50,771 bases of DNA from Parvularcula maris. Lineage in GTDB: Bacteria > Pseudomonadota > Alphaproteobacteria > Caulobacterales > Parvularculaceae. The translations under genes were made by a program, and so were the position numbers. How positions within the stretch are numbered: the first letter of the stretch is position 1; every line of letters starts with the position of its first letter. Below the pieces are notes generated by a model that saw nothing but the letters and a program-made list of their open reading frames with translations, made no database searches and was not told the origin of the DNA. Shown here piece by piece: positions 26,298 through 36,333 of the stretch. The stretch is from NCBI RefSeq assembly GCF_024505085.1, contig NZ_JANIBC010000008.1, positions 1 to 50,771 on the forward strand, read 5' to 3'.

Positions 26298-26915
26298 ATG
26301 GCCTTCGAGATGTCGCTGCACCTGACGGATGTGACCGTGGAACGGGCTGGAAGGCCTGTGGTGGGCGGGGTGTCGCTCACGGCTGCGCCCGGCGATATCG
26401 TGCTGCTGCGGGGGGGCAACGGGTCGGGGAAGACGTCGATTTTGCGGGCGGTGGCGGAACTTGCCTCCTATGAGGGGCAGGTGGTGTTCAAGCGGGGGGT
26501 GCAGCCCCTCGACCCGGCCTTCATCCGCAGCTTCGAGACCCACTACGTCTCCCCCGAGGGAGGGCTGAACCCGCGCCTGACCGTGCGCGAGACGGCGGGC
26601 TTCGAAGCGGCCATGGAGGGCCGCGACCCTGCGGAGGCGTTGGAGATGCTGGCGCTGGACCGCGCCGCCGAGCTGCGGGTGGCGGAGCTCTCCACCGGGC
26701 AGCGGCGGCGGCTCTCTTTCCTGCGGCTTCTTCTGGGTCCTCGCGCGCTGTGGCTCCTCGACGAGCCGTTCTCCGGCCTCGACACGGAGGGCCGCGCCGT
26801 GGTCCTCGCCCTGATCGAGAACCAGCGCGAGCGGGGCGGCATCGTGCTTCTGGCACTGCATGAAGAGGTCATCATCAGCGGCGCCAGGACCCTGCGGGTG
26901 GAGGCGGCCGCATGA
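26298..26915 (+). CDS. ccmA: Heme exporter ATP-binding protein CcmA
   Basis: 205 residues from ATG 26298 (ATG 26310 possible). ABC ATPase of the CcmAB complex of cytochrome c maturation. Walker A is GGNGSGKTS, the signature is LSTGQRRR, Walker B is LWLLDEPFSGLD, and the switch His is in LALHEE. The single-domain short form and the partner ccmB, overlapping by four bases (ATGA), identify it. The divergent neighbour is acnA. Confidence 0.9.
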   Translation: MAFEMSLHLTDVTVERAGRPVVGGVSLTAAPGDIVLLRGGNGSGKTSILRAVAELASYEGQVVFKRGVQPLDPAFIRSFETHYVSPEGGLNPRLTVRETAGFEAAMEGRDPAEALEMLALDRAAELRVAELSTGQRRRLSFLRLLLGPRALWLLDEPFSGLDTEGRAVVLALIENQRERGGIVLLALHEEVIISGARTLRVEAAA

Positions 26916-27541
26916 GGAGGAAGGCGCTTCTCATCCGGGAGCTTCGCCTGCGTGCCCGCCAGGGGGGATGGGCGGTGTCCTGCGGCGTGTTCCTGGCTAC
27001 CGGGCTGATGGCGCCCTTGGCGCTCGGAGGCGAGCCGGCCCTTCTGCGGGAGGCGGCGCCCGGCGCTTTGTGGCTTCTTCTGGGGCTGTCGATGTTTCTC
27101 GGCCTCGAGGGCCTGTTCGAGGACGACCTCCGCGGCGGGGTCTTCGAGCGGCTTATCCTCTCGCCGCTCGCCCTGTCCGAAGTCATGCTGATCAAGCTGG
27201 GGGCCGCCTGGGCGTTCCTTGCGGGGCCGCTACTCGTCGCCGTGCCCGTGCTGTTGCTGGCTTACGGCGCGGCGCCGATCGGGGCGCTCGCCTTTCTTCT
27301 GGCGAGCCCAGGTCTCGTTCTGACCTCCGGCGTGGTGAGCGCGCTGGCGAGCGGGCAGCGCCGCGGCGGGCCGCTTCTTGTCTTCTGCGCCCTCCCGCTG
27401 ATCGTGCCTGCCCTCGTCTTCGGACCCCAGGCCGGGGAAGCGGGGCTTCTGCCCTTTCTCATCCTTGCCGCCCACAGCCTCGTCGCCGTTGCGGTGTGCC
27501 CTTTCCTGGCCGCCGCGGCGATCCGCCTTCAACTCACCTAA
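26912..27541 (+). CDS. ccmB: Heme exporter membrane protein CcmB
   Basis: 209 residues with six hydrophobic helices and the family segments LFEDDLRGG and LILSPLALSEVMLIK. Membrane partner of CcmA; the complex drives release of holo-CcmE in cytochrome c assembly. Its start overlaps ccmA. ccmC usually follows in alphaproteobacteria but is absent here: repeats follow instead, so the remaining ccm genes must be elsewhere. Confidence 0.9.
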   Translation: MRRKALLIRELRLRARQGGWAVSCGVFLATGLMAPLALGGEPALLREAAPGALWLLLGLSMFLGLEGLFEDDLRGGVFERLILSPLALSEVMLIKLGAAWAFLAGPLLVAVPVLLLAYGAAPIGALAFLLASPGLVLTSGVVSALASGQRRGGPLLVFCALPLIVPALVFGPQAGEAGLLPFLILAAHSLVAVAVCPFLAAAAIRLQLT

Positions 27542-27588
27542 TGCGTTTGTACCGTTTGCAAGCAGACGAGACGTGGGGCGCTGCTGCT

Positions 27589-27709
27589 TCCTCCCCCTCA
27601 GCCTGTGGGCAGCTCCCCCTCGGAGAGGGGGAGCGAAGAAGCGAGCGGCGCCGGTTCTGCTTCCCTCCGCTACGCGAGTGGGGGAGGTGCCCGAAGGGCG
27701 GAGGGGGCC
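27589..27709. repeat. Palindromic repeat, family B, copy 3
   Basis: CCTCCCCCTCAGCC, GGCAGCTCCCCCTC/GAGGGGGAGC and the terminal GCCCGAAGGGCGGAGGGGGC as in copy 1. A looser piece follows (27745-27806). Confidence 0.75.
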
Positions 27710-28179
27710 GCGGCTGTAGCCACTTATCCCCGCCCCCTCATCCTATCGTACCTTCCCCCTCGCTTCTCCCCGCATGGTGGGGCTGACCGGTAGCTCGGGT
27801 AGGCGGGGAGGCGGTGCTCTGCAAGGTGCCCCCGTATGGCTTGCGGGGAGGAGGGAGCGGTCCCGGCAAGGTGGGACGCCTTCCGCCAGTACCAAGCAGC
27901 GAGAGCTTGAAGCGCTGATCGGCCTGCGGCGGACCCAGAGCCCCGCCCCCCGACCGGCCTCTCGTAACAGTGCCGGGAGCGGGCGGGACGTCCCCGCACA
28001 TACCTACTACTGAAGCGAGGACCAAGGCCCGCTCCAGCCTCCACCACCACGCAGCCGCCGCCAAGCCCTGGCGAGCGGGTTTCGGTGCTGCTTCGCTTTG
28101 TGGCGTCATGCGCAAATCTTCGCTTGGCTGGCCTGACCTACGCTCTCGCAACTGCGCAGGAAGCGCCTATCTACCGTCC
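27710..28179. other. 470-base gap without supported gene
   Basis: After the family B repeat the sequence is GC-rich and repeat-like, with several inverted segments. Open frames cross it, including one running in frame into the next gene from 27970, but none has motifs or a ribosome binding site. I see no gene. Confidence 0.5.
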
Positions 28180-28500
28180 ATGGCAAAACCCGTGACGGTC
28201 ACCCTCGACCACGACAAGAGCCCCGAAGAGCTGCGCCGCAAGATCGACGCGAACCTGGCTGAGCTGACCGATGGTCTGGCTGGCAAGATCGCGCTGAAGG
28301 TGGACAAGCGCTGGGAGCGGGACACCCTTCACTTCGGTGCCCGCGCCATGATGCAGAGCGTCACCGGCACGATCGAGCTCTTCCCCCAGCATGTCAGGAT
28401 CACCGTGGTGCTGCCGAATCTCCTCGCCGGGATGGCGGAGAAGGTGAGCCACCAGATCCAGAAGAAGGGCTCGATCATGCTGGAGGACAAGCGTACTTGA
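28180..28500 (+). CDS. Polyhydroxyalkanoic acid system family protein
   Basis: 106 residues from ATG 28180 (MAKPVTVTLDH); the upstream part of the open frame is not coding-like. It matches the small PHA-granule-region family: an N-terminal strand, KIDANLAEL, the WERDTLHFGARA segment, a GTIELFP strand and a basic C-terminal helix. These proteins are encoded with PHA synthesis genes in some bacteria and are of unclear function; no other PHA gene is nearby here. Confidence 0.75.
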   Translation: MAKPVTVTLDHDKSPEELRRKIDANLAELTDGLAGKIALKVDKRWERDTLHFGARAMMQSVTGTIELFPQHVRITVVLPNLLAGMAEKVSHQIQKKGSIMLEDKRT

Positions 28501-28586
28501 CGTGTTCCTCACGGAATCGAGAAAGCTATTAACCTGCCGTCATTCTTCTGTTAGCGTCGCCTCTGGTCTGGGAGGCAGGACATATC

Positions 28587-28955
28587 ATGGGCAGTATTCT
28601 CATCATTCTGGCGCGGGCGCTGATCGTCTCGCCGTTTCTCATCACCGCCGTGATGGCGGGGCTCGACTACAGCGCGGCCGCGTCGGCTTTTGCGGATACC
28701 TACCCGCAGCTCGCCGCGGGCTATCCGGTGATCCTGGGCGTGCAGGTGCTGCTCGGCCTCATCGTCATCCTAGGCCTGCCGGGGCACCGGATCATCGCGG
28801 CCCTCGTCGCCGTCGCCGTTGTCGCCATCGGCTTCTGGGTGGCGCCGTTCTGGAACATGCCGGCTGCCGAGATGACGGCGACCTTGAACCTCTTCGTCGG
28901 CCATGTGGCCCAGGCGGGTGGGCTCTTGCTCATCGCGGTGATGAACCGGGACTGA
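28587..28955 (+). CDS. DoxX-like small membrane protein
   Basis: 122 residues with four hydrophobic helices, including an initial LARALIVSPFLITAVMAGLDY, a P-x-ILG-x-QVLLGL segment and a terminal HVAQAGGLLLIAV. This is the pattern of DoxX/DoxD-type proteins. Function unknown. A strong terminator follows, so it is the end of a transcript. Confidence 0.7.
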   Translation: MGSILIILARALIVSPFLITAVMAGLDYSAAASAFADTYPQLAAGYPVILGVQVLLGLIVILGLPGHRIIAALVAVAVVAIGFWVAPFWNMPAAEMTATLNLFVGHVAQAGGLLLIAVMNRD

Positions 28956-28974
28956 CACATCTTCGGTGCGCAGC

Positions 28975-29005
28975 AAAAAGCCCGGCTCGAACGAGCCGGG
29001 CTTTC
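28975..29005. terminator. Bidirectional terminator between the DoxX-like and YbjN-like genes
   Basis: AGCCCGGCTCG (28979-28989), two-base loop, CGAGCCGGGCT (28992-29002), with an A run before and TTCT after. Serves the convergent genes on both sides. Confidence 0.85.
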
Positions 29006-29024
29006 TCGTCTCTGACCTCTCGGG

Positions 29025-29723
29025 CTACTGACCCAGGAACTTCTTAGATGCTTCCATCGCCAGCTCCAGCGCCAGGTCGTGATCGGTGATCTCATAGGCG
29101 CCCAGCGTGGTGTGGCCACCATTGACGTTGAGCTTCTTGGTCAGCTCGTCGTCCCGCGCGGTCACCTCGATACGGCTCATCCCGGCGTCGATCCGGTCGA
29201 CCAGCGGAAGGCTCGTATCGTTGGACACCGAGACCCCCTGACCCCGCCCGCCGCTCTGGGCGATGGCCACCATGGCCTGACGGTAGCCGCCGAACTCCTG
29301 ATAGTAGAAGTCGAAGGCCCTGTTGAGGGTCGCCTGATCCGCCCCGCCAATGGTGACGGTGGTGAGCGACAGCCCCGCCGCGTCCTTGACGGTGAAGGCT
29401 TTGGTCAGCGCCGCCTCGTTGATCTGGTTGAGGAGCTGCAGCGGCACCCCGCCGGCGCCCGGCACGAAGGACATCATCACCACGGCGTCCGGCGTGCCGT
29501 CGATCTCCACATCGAGGAGGGACACCACATGGGGCCAGCCGGAGGTCTCGACGCCGAGGAACATGCGGATCTTGCCGCCCTCCGCCGTCTGCTCGCCGCC
29601 GAGGCGAAGGCCTTTGGCGGCCATCATCTGCTTGACCTCGTTGGCGCCCACTTCTGCATGGGCCGCCCCTGCCAGAGCGAGAAGAGATGCGGCCGCGCCC
29701 AGCAGCCTCGAGACGGTTTTCAT
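29025..29723 (-). CDS. Exported YbjN-like protein
   Basis: 232 residues from ATG 29723, with AGGAGG upstream; the open frame continues to 29816. Signal peptide 1-22 ([10 protein letters not shown]). The mature part has a YbjN/type-III-chaperone-like alternation of strands and helices: [21 protein letters not shown] and a following TTVTIGG strand resemble the YbjN core. The middle ([19 protein letters not shown]) is strand-rich. Function unknown. Divergent from lepA, sharing about 130 bases of control region. Confidence 0.55.
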   Translation of the reverse strand: MKTVSRLLGAAASLLALAGAAHAEVGANEVKQMMAAKGLRLGGEQTAEGGKIRMFLGVETSGWPHVVSLLDVEIDGTPDAVVMMSFVPGAGGVPLQLLNQINEAALTKAFTVKDAAGLSLTTVTIGGADQATLNRAFDFYYQEFGGYRQAMVAIAQSGGRGQGVSVSNDTSLPLVDRIDAGMSRIEVTARDDELTKKLNVNGGHTTLGAYEITDHDLALELAMEASKKFLGQ

Positions 29724-29857
29724 GGTGGTGCCCTCCTGAAGAAGCCCGCAGCATTGCCCGTTCAGGCGACCCCGGCAAGTCTTTGTTAAGGAACAGTGAC
29801 GCGCCGAGGCGCTCATACCGCATGGACGGCCCCGCCCTGTGGCCCTATGGCGAGCGG

Positions 29858-31660
29858 ATGACCGACCTTTCGCGTATCAGAAACTTCTCCATCGTGGCGC
29901 ATATCGACCACGGCAAATCGACCCTGGCCGACCGCCTCATCCAAACGACCGGCGGGCTCACCGACCGCGAGATGCAGGAGCAGGTGCTCGACAATATGGA
30001 GCTAGAGCGCGAGCGCGGCATCACCATCAAGGCCCAGACGGTTCGGCTCAACTACACGGCCAAGGACGGGAACGAGTATATCTTGAACCTGATCGACACG
30101 CCCGGCCATGTCGACTTCGCCTATGAGGTGAACAGGAGCCTCGCGGCCGTTGAAGGCTCGCTTCTCGTGGTGGACGCCTCCCAGGGCGTCGAGGCGCAGA
30201 CCCTCGCCAATGTCTACCAGGCGATCGAGGTGGACCACGAGATCGTCCCGGTTCTGAACAAGATCGACCTTCCCGCCGCAGAGCCTGACCGGGTGAAGGA
30301 GCAGATCGAGGAGGTGATCGGCCTCGACGCGACGGATGCGGTGGAGATCTCCGCCAAGACCGGCCTCGGCGTGCCCGACGTGCTCGAAGCCATCGTGAAC
30401 CGCCTGCCCTCGCCCAAGGGCGACCCCGACGCGCCGCTCAAGGCGATGCTGGTGGATAGCTGGTACGACCTCTACTTGGGCGTTGTGGTCCTGGTGCGGA
30501 TCATCGACGGTAAGATGAAGAAGAACCAGAAGATCCGCATGATGAAGGCGAAGGCCACCTACCAGCTCGACCAGGTGGGGGTCTTCACGCCCAAGAAGGT
30601 CGAGGTGGACGAACTCGGTCCCGGCGAGATCGGCTACTTCACCGCCTCGATCAAGGAGGTGGCGGACACGGCCGTCGGCGACACGATCACCGACGACAAG
30701 AAGCCCGCCGCCCAGGCGCTGCCGGGCTTCAAGCCGAACCAGCCGGTTGTCTTCTGCGGCCTCTTCCCCGTGGACTCGAACGATTTCGAGGATCTCCGCG
30801 ACGCCATCGCCAAGCTCAGGCTCAACGATGCCAGCTTCGAGTACGAGATGGAGACTTCCGCCGCGCTCGGTTTCGGCTTCCGCTGCGGCTTCCTCGGGCT
30901 CCTGCACCTCGAGATCGTCCGTGAGCGTCTGGAACGTGAGTTCAACATCGACCTCATCACTACGGCGCCCTCTGTGGTCTACCACATGTACAAGACCGAC
31001 GGAGAGATGGAGGAGCTGCACAACCCCGCCGACATGCCGGACCCGGTGCATATCGACCATCTCGAAGAGCCCTGGATCAAGGCGACGATCCTCGTGCCTG
31101 ACGACTATCTGGGCGGCGTTCTCAAGCTCTGCGAGGACCGGCGCGGTATTCAGAAAGACCTAACCTATGCGGGCAGCCGCGCAATGGTAGTCTACGAGCT
31201 GCCGCTCAACGAGGTGGTGTTCGATTTCTACGACCGGCTGAAGTCGATCACCAAGGGCTATGCCAGCTTCGACTATCAGATCATCGAGTATCGCGGCGGC
31301 GAGCTGGTCCGTATGCAGATTCTCGTCAACGAGGAGCCCGTCGATGCCTTGGCCGTGGTGGTCCACCGTTCGAAAGCGGAGGCCCGCGGGCGGGCCATGT
31401 GCGAGAAACTCAAGGACCTCATCCCCCGCCACCTCTTCAAGATTCCGATCCAGGCGGCGCTTGGCGGCAGGGTCATCGCCCGCGAGACCATCGGTGCCAT
31501 GAGGAAAGACGTGACCGCCAAATGCTACGGCGGCGACGCGACCCGTAAGCGGAAGCTTCTAGAGAAGCAGAAGGCCGGTAAGAAGAAGATGCGCCAGTTC
31601 GGCCGGGTGGAGATTCCTCAGGAGGCCTTCATCAAGGCGCTCAAGATGGACGATGCCTGA
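29858..31660 (+). CDS. lepA: Elongation factor 4 (LepA)
   Basis: 600 residues from ATG 29858 ([10 protein letters not shown]), the length and start usual for LepA; ATG 29822 is an in-frame alternative. Ribosomal GTPase that back-translocates or remodels stalled ribosomes. G motifs are [17 protein letters not shown] and NKIDLPAA; the switch region is [14 protein letters not shown]. The unique C-terminal domain ends with [22 protein letters not shown] in two blocks, its hallmark. Confidence 0.97.
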   Translation: MTDLSRIRNFSIVAHIDHGKSTLADRLIQTTGGLTDREMQEQVLDNMELERERGITIKAQTVRLNYTAKDGNEYILNLIDTPGHVDFAYEVNRSLAAVEGSLLVVDASQGVEAQTLANVYQAIEVDHEIVPVLNKIDLPAAEPDRVKEQIEEVIGLDATDAVEISAKTGLGVPDVLEAIVNRLPSPKGDPDAPLKAMLVDSWYDLYLGVVVLVRIIDGKMKKNQKIRMMKAKATYQLDQVGVFTPKKVEVDELGPGEIGYFTASIKEVADTAVGDTITDDKKPAAQALPGFKPNQPVVFCGLFPVDSNDFEDLRDAIAKLRLNDASFEYEMETSAALGFGFRCGFLGLLHLEIVRERLEREFNIDLITTAPSVVYHMYKTDGEMEELHNPADMPDPVHIDHLEEPWIKATILVPDDYLGGVLKLCEDRRGIQKDLTYAGSRAMVVYELPLNEVVFDFYDRLKSITKGYASFDYQIIEYRGGELVRMQILVNEEPVDALAVVVHRSKAEARGRAMCEKLKDLIPRHLFKIPIQAALGGRVIARETIGAMRKDVTAKCYGGDATRKRKLLEKQKAGKKKMRQFGRVEIPQEAFIKALKMDDA

Positions 31661-31663
31661 CCT

Positions 31664-31690
31664 GTAGGGCGGTTCGCGAAGCGTGCCGCC
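31664..31690. repeat. Family D half-repeat after lepA
   Basis: GTAGGGCGG-TTCGCGAAGC-GTGCCGCC, a self-complementary unit like the left arm at 43289; a short CTCTCCCTAG/TAGGGGGAG hairpin follows. Confidence 0.55.
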
Positions 31691-31721
31691 TCTCCTCTCC
31701 CTAGTAGGGGGAGGAGATACC

Positions 31722-33125
31722 CTACCGGCCTTCGCGCAGCGACATCCTGATCGTGAAGCCGTCCTCGCGCTCGTCGATACCGGCCTCCTTCCAGCTCGAT
31801 CCGCGCACGAAGGTCTTGACTAGGCTGAAGCCGAAGCGGCCCTCGCTTCTCAAGGGGGCGTCCTCGTCCCAGACCACGCGGAGCTCCTCTCCCTCCTCCT
31901 GCCAGGACAGCTTCACGCCCCTTCCTTGAGAAAGCGCTCCGTTCTCGGAGGACATCAGGGCCAGCTCGTAGAGGATGATGGCGGCGTTCACCGCCTGGCG
32001 CCCGCTGAACCGCCCGCCCTTGCCGCGGCGGGCGACCAGCTCGCCTTCGGGGTCGAAGGGGCCGATGACCGCTTCGACGATATCGACGAAGGGCGCTTCG
32101 CGGTCGGGCTCCTGGAAGACCAGGGTGTGGGCCGCGTTGAGGGCTTGGAGCTGATAGAGAAGACGGGATCTCAGGGCGTCGCCAGTGTCGTCGCCGGCAT
32201 CGGCGCTTCGGACGATGACCATCATGGTGGCGAAGATGTTCTTCACGCGGTGGTCGAGCTCGGCGACCAGCCGCTGACGCTCCTCTTCGGCCTCCACCTG
32301 TTCGGTGACGTCGCGCTGCACGGCCAGCCAGGAGCGGGGCGTGCCGTCCTTGTTGTGAATGGGCGACACAGACCACTCGATCCAGAAGGGTGTGCCGTCC
32401 TTCCTGTAGTTGACCGTACGGATATACTCAGCGCCCTGACCAGCCTCGAGCTTCGTACGCAGATCGTCGAGCACCGCCCGGTCCGTCCGCTCCCCCTGAA
32501 GGACGCGGGGGGTCATGCCCTCGGCCTCCTCGGCGCTGTAGCCGGTCATGCGCTCGAAGCCCCTGTTGACGAAGGTGATCTTGGGGCCGGGCTCACCCAG
32601 GGGAGCGTACTCGGTGATCGAAATACTGTCCTTGGCCTGATCGACAGCGATTTCGAGGTCCCGCGCCCGGTCGATGGCCTGCTGCATGCGCTCGTTGGAG
32701 AGGCGGGTTTTGCCCTCCAGCGCCTCCACCGCTTCATGCTGGTCGGTCACGTCCCATTGGGAGCCGAAGAAGTGGGTCAGTTTGCCCGCCTCGTCATAGA
32801 CCGGGCTGATATGCAGCGCGTTCCAGAAGGGGGTGCCGTCGCGGCGGTAGTTGAGCAGCTCGAAATAGCCGAACTCCTCGGAGCTGAGGGTCTGCCTCAT
32901 CTGCTCCACGACCGCGCGGTCGGTGCCCTCGCCCTGGAGGAAGCGGCAGTTGCGTCCCAGGACCTCCTCCATGGGGTAGCCGGTCAGCTTGCAGAAGGCC
33001 TCGTTGGCATAGACGATGGGGTTGTCGGGCAGGTGGGGGTCGGTCGCGATCATGGCCATGCGCGTATGGGCGAACATGGTCTTGAGGAGGAACTCGGGAG
33101 GGGCGCCTACACGGTCGTCGAACAT
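31722..33125 (-). CDS. LOV-PAS histidine kinase, HWE/HisKA_2 type
   Basis: 467 residues, soluble. Residues about 10-127 are a LOV blue-light domain with the flavin-adduct cysteine C60 in GRNCRFLQG. Residues about 160-275 are a second, LOV-like PAS domain in which that position is Pro206 (GMTPRVLQG), so it cannot form the adduct. The kinase part has the phospho-acceptor H292 in ELDHRVKN and a short ATPase domain. The ATPase N-box normally reads EL-x-x-N; here it is ELALM (Met391), so the Mg-binding Asn is missing, while GALS and a G-box-like FGFSLV remain. Such kinases in alphaproteobacteria often feed the general stress response. No partner response regulator is adjacent. Confidence 0.9.
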   Translation of the reverse strand: MFDDRVGAPPEFLLKTMFAHTRMAMIATDPHLPDNPIVYANEAFCKLTGYPMEEVLGRNCRFLQGEGTDRAVVEQMRQTLSSEEFGYFELLNYRRDGTPFWNALHISPVYDEAGKLTHFFGSQWDVTDQHEAVEALEGKTRLSNERMQQAIDRARDLEIAVDQAKDSISITEYAPLGEPGPKITFVNRGFERMTGYSAEEAEGMTPRVLQGERTDRAVLDDLRTKLEAGQGAEYIRTVNYRKDGTPFWIEWSVSPIHNKDGTPRSWLAVQRDVTEQVEAEEERQRLVAELDHRVKNIFATMMVIVRSADAGDDTGDALRSRLLYQLQALNAAHTLVFQEPDREAPFVDIVEAVIGPFDPEGELVARRGKGGRFSGRQAVNAAIILYELALMSSENGALSQGRGVKLSWQEEGEELRVVWDEDAPLRSEGRFGFSLVKTFVRGSSWKEAGIDEREDGFTIRMSLREGR

Positions 33126-33266
33126 GGCGGTTTTCTAGCGACAATCTGGCGCAGGTCGAGGGGGAAGGGGCCAAGCCTGGCAAAGAAAACACAATAGAGA
33201 AACGGTGCTTCTATCATAGGATAAGGGGTTGTGCCCGGTGCTGTAGCATAGGCTAAAGGAGCGAGC

Positions 33267-34286
33267 TCAGATCCAGTCCCTGGCCTTGAAGAAGACCCCC
33301 GCCGTGCCGCCGATCCCTAGGCACAGAAGCACCACGAAGGCGAAGGCCCGCGGGTCCTCTTGCCCTGGAAGGCCGCCGACATTGATTCCAAGTAGACCGG
33401 TGAGAAAGCCAAGGGGAAGAAACACCGCCGAGACCACGGAGAGCAGCATCATGTTGCGGTTCATGCGCTCGGACCGGATGGCGGCCATCTGATCGACGAT
33501 CACCTGGGCGCGCTCGATGGTGATGTCGAGCTCCTCCACCACCCGGACCAGGCGGTCCGCCTCCTCCTGCAGCTCGATGAGATCGTCGGAGGAGAAGACG
33601 CTGTCCTCCTTGATGCCGAGCCTCGTCACCGCGTCCCGCATGGGCGCGAGGTAGCGCCGGTAGATCGTGGCATCGTGGCGCATGGCGGAGACCGTGTCGC
33701 GGAGCTGGTCGTTGGCGCCGAGGCGCTGGGCGTCCTGCTCGCAAGCGTCCAAACTGTCGGCCAGGCCGTCGACAACCGGGTCGATGAGGTCGATCAAGCG
33801 GCTGACGATCTCCATCAGAAGGGGGGCGGTGCGCTTGAAGCCCTCGCCGCGGTCGTACTCCTGCCTGATCGTGTTGACGGCGAGGCTCTGCTTCTTGCGC
33901 ACGGTGACGAGAAGTCCCGGCTCGATCCAGCAGCGCAGCGACAGCATGTCCTCGGGGCGGGCGCCCTCGTTGAGGTTGACGCCGCGCAGGATGAGGATGC
34001 TGCCTTTCTTCAGGTGCCGCGTGCGGGGCCGTGTCTCGGTGGCGATGAGAGAGTTCGTGACCACGGGGGCAAGCCCCAGGCGCTCGCAATTGGCCTCGGT
34101 GGTCTCATCGAGGCTCAGATGAAGCCAGAGATAGCCGCCGGTCGGAGCCTTGGCCTCGAAAGGGCGGTCGAGGCGCTGCACCCGCCCCGTGGGGCTGACG
34201 GCGTAGGCGGAGAGAACACCTTGGGAGCGCAGATCGCCGGGGTCTTGCGACGCAGCGTCGCCGCCTGGATACTCTTCACCGATCAT
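33267..34286 (-). CDS. CorA/ZntB-type divalent metal transporter
   Basis: 339 residues from ATG 34286, with AGAGGAA seven bases upstream; the longer frame to 34520 overlaps the divergent gene. A cytoplasmic alpha/beta domain is followed by a long helix pair and two C-terminal helices. The signature loop after the first helix reads GINVGG, the variant seen in ZntB-like members (GMN in CorA). The protein probably forms a pentameric channel for zinc or magnesium. The next gene starts 24 bases away on the other strand. Confidence 0.85.
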   Translation of the reverse strand: MIGEEYPGGDAASQDPGDLRSQGVLSAYAVSPTGRVQRLDRPFEAKAPTGGYLWLHLSLDETTEANCERLGLAPVVTNSLIATETRPRTRHLKKGSILILRGVNLNEGARPEDMLSLRCWIEPGLLVTVRKKQSLAVNTIRQEYDRGEGFKRTAPLLMEIVSRLIDLIDPVVDGLADSLDACEQDAQRLGANDQLRDTVSAMRHDATIYRRYLAPMRDAVTRLGIKEDSVFSSDDLIELQEEADRLVRVVEELDITIERAQVIVDQMAAIRSERMNRNMMLLSVVSAVFLPLGFLTGLLGINVGGLPGQEDPRAFAFVVLLCLGIGGTAGVFFKARDWI

Positions 34287-34310
34287 CAGGCATTCCTCTG
34301 GGAGCAGGTC

Positions 34311-35903
34311 ATGGACAAAGGGGACTACCTCATCTTGGGCGGCGGCTCGGCGGGGGCCGTGATGGCGAGCCGCCTTTCTGAGGACCCCAAGGTAAACGTT
34401 CTGCTGCTCGAAGGCGGCCCGCCGGACAAGAACCCCATCATCCACGTCCCCTTCGGCCTCGCTTTGATGAACCATGCCCGCGGCATCTTCAGCCGGGAGG
34501 AGACCGTGCCGCAGAAGCATCTGGGCGGACGCGAGCTCTACCAGCCGCGCGGTACCACGCTGGGCGGTTCGAGCTCGGTCAACGCCATGTGCTATATCCG
34601 CGGCGACCGTTCGGACTTTGACGGCTGGGCCGAGGCGGGGGCCACGGGCTGGTCCTGGGACGAGGTTCTACCCTACTTCAAGCGCGCCGAGGACAACTCG
34701 CGCGGCGAGGACGAGTACCACGGCACGGGAGGCCCCTTGGGGGTCTCGGACCTCCGCCACGTGAACCCCCTTACCGAGGCCTTCATCGAGGCGGGCGAGG
34801 AGCTGCAAGTGCCCCGCCTGGAGGACTTCAACGGCGAGGAGCGCGAGGGGCTGGGCCTCTACCAGGTGACCCAGCGGGGCGGCGAGCGCTGCTCCTCGGC
34901 CAAGGGCTACCTCACCGAGAAGGTCCGTGCCCGGCCAAACCTCGAGATTCTGACCGGCGCCAAGGTGCTGCGCGTGCTGATCGAGGAGGGAAGGGCCGTG
35001 GGCGCCCTCTATGAGCGCGGCGGCACGGTGGAGGAGGCGCAGGCGGCGGGCGAGGTCATCCTCTGCGCCGGCGCCTTCGGCTCGCCCAAGCTCCTCATGC
35101 TGTCGGGCATCGGCCCCGCCGCGCACCTCTCCGAGATGGGCATCGAGGTGGTCGCCGACCGGGCCGAGGTGGGGCAGAACCTGGCCGACCATCTCGACGC
35201 GCACCTCACCTACACGACCAGAACCCACGACGCCTACGCCAACTCCTTCCGCTTCTTCGGTAGAGCGGCCGGGGAGCCGCTCAGATACAGCCGCAAGCGT
35301 CAGGGCATGCTGACCTCGAACATCGCGGAAGGCGCAGGCTTCATCCGCTCGGGGCCGGAGGCGGAGAGGCCGGACCTCCAGCTCCATTTCCTGCCCTCGA
35401 TCCTCGTGGATCACGGCCGCAAGAAGGTCTGGGGGCCGGGCTTCACCTTCCATGTCTGCCTCGTCTACCCGGACAGCCGGGGCGAGGTGCGGCTGGCCTC
35501 GCCGTGCCCCGGTGACAGCCTCCTGATCGATCCCAACTACCTCTCGGACGAGCGCGACCTGCCGAGGATGCGGGCAGGCTACCGCTTCTGCCAGCGTCTC
35601 GCCGAAGCGCCCGCCTTGGCGGTGCACGGCCCCAAGCCGCGCGAGGACCAGCGAGGCGGGGAGAGCGACGAGCGCATCGACGAACTGGTGAAAGCCACGG
35701 CCGAGACGGTCTACCACCCGGTAGGCACCTGCCGCATGGGCTCGGACGAAGCCTCGGTGGTGACGCCTAAGCTGAAGGTGAGGGGGGTCGAGGGGCTGCG
35801 GGTCGTCGACGCCTCGGTCATGCCAAGCATCACCGGCGGCAACACCAACGCCCCCACCATCATGATCGCCGAGAAGGCAGCAGACATGGTGCGGGGGCGG
35901 TAG
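34311..35903 (+). CDS. GMC family FAD-dependent alcohol/choline dehydrogenase
   Basis: 530 residues from ATG 34311, with GGGAG eight bases upstream. The FAD-binding fold begins with [19 protein letters not shown]; other family marks are [32 protein letters not shown] (second GMC signature), and [10 protein letters not shown] with the catalytic His plus the [17 protein letters not shown] end. Oxidises an alcohol; choline or an aliphatic/aromatic alcohol cannot be told apart from sequence. No betaine aldehyde dehydrogenase is adjacent, which argues against an osmoprotectant operon. Confidence 0.9.
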   Translation: MDKGDYLILGGGSAGAVMASRLSEDPKVNVLLLEGGPPDKNPIIHVPFGLALMNHARGIFSREETVPQKHLGGRELYQPRGTTLGGSSSVNAMCYIRGDRSDFDGWAEAGATGWSWDEVLPYFKRAEDNSRGEDEYHGTGGPLGVSDLRHVNPLTEAFIEAGEELQVPRLEDFNGEEREGLGLYQVTQRGGERCSSAKGYLTEKVRARPNLEILTGAKVLRVLIEEGRAVGALYERGGTVEEAQAAGEVILCAGAFGSPKLLMLSGIGPAAHLSEMGIEVVADRAEVGQNLADHLDAHLTYTTRTHDAYANSFRFFGRAAGEPLRYSRKRQGMLTSNIAEGAGFIRSGPEAERPDLQLHFLPSILVDHGRKKVWGPGFTFHVCLVYPDSRGEVRLASPCPGDSLLIDPNYLSDERDLPRMRAGYRFCQRLAEAPALAVHGPKPREDQRGGESDERIDELVKATAETVYHPVGTCRMGSDEASVVTPKLKVRGVEGLRVVDASVMPSITGGNTNAPTIMIAEKAADMVRGR

Positions 35904-36001
35904 GGGTCAGCGAAGCTGGCCACGCCTCACGAGCGCTGCCGCCAGCGTCCGCGGCCACCCTTTGGCTGTCCGCCCTGGGGTTCGGTCCTGGTCTCTCTCC
36001 C

Positions 36002-36110
36002 CCGTCATCCCGGAAGCCGAAGGCTATCCAGGACCCATGGCCTGTGGGCGGTCCACCGAAGGGCGGCCGCGCCTTGTCACCGCCATTCGTCCATGGGGTC
36101 CGGGATGACG
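36002..36110. repeat. Palindromic repeat, family A, copy 4 (shortened)
   Basis: Left arm complete (CCGTCATCCCGGA ... GGACCCATGG). The right arm is shortened to CCATGGGGTCCGGGATGACG, without its internal hairpin. Confidence 0.8.
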
Positions 36111-36333
36111 CCAGGGGGAGAACTGCGAGGGCTGAGCACAAGTCCGGCCAGTGCGGCCTTGGACTGTTGGATACGCCCTCGCTCCAACTTCCCGCGCCCG
36201 CGCCGTTGCGCCCCTCAAGAACGCGTGCTAGCGGCCCCGCGATGTGCGCTGGATGGCTGTTCGGCGCCGGTTTTCCGCCGCTGCGCCGGGCTCTCCCCGG
36301 CGGCAGCCACCCGAGACGTGAGAGTGGGGTTTC
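36111..36333. other. Leader of the atp cluster
   Basis: 222 bases between the family A repeat and atpH. The ATP synthase promoter should lie here, but I cannot point to a convincing -35/-10 pair. No gene seen. Confidence 0.4.

Noticed and set aside
33126-33266. Stress-type (EcfG) promoter before the LOV kinase
   Set aside because: I looked for a GGAAC ... CGTT pair at the right distance and did not find one.
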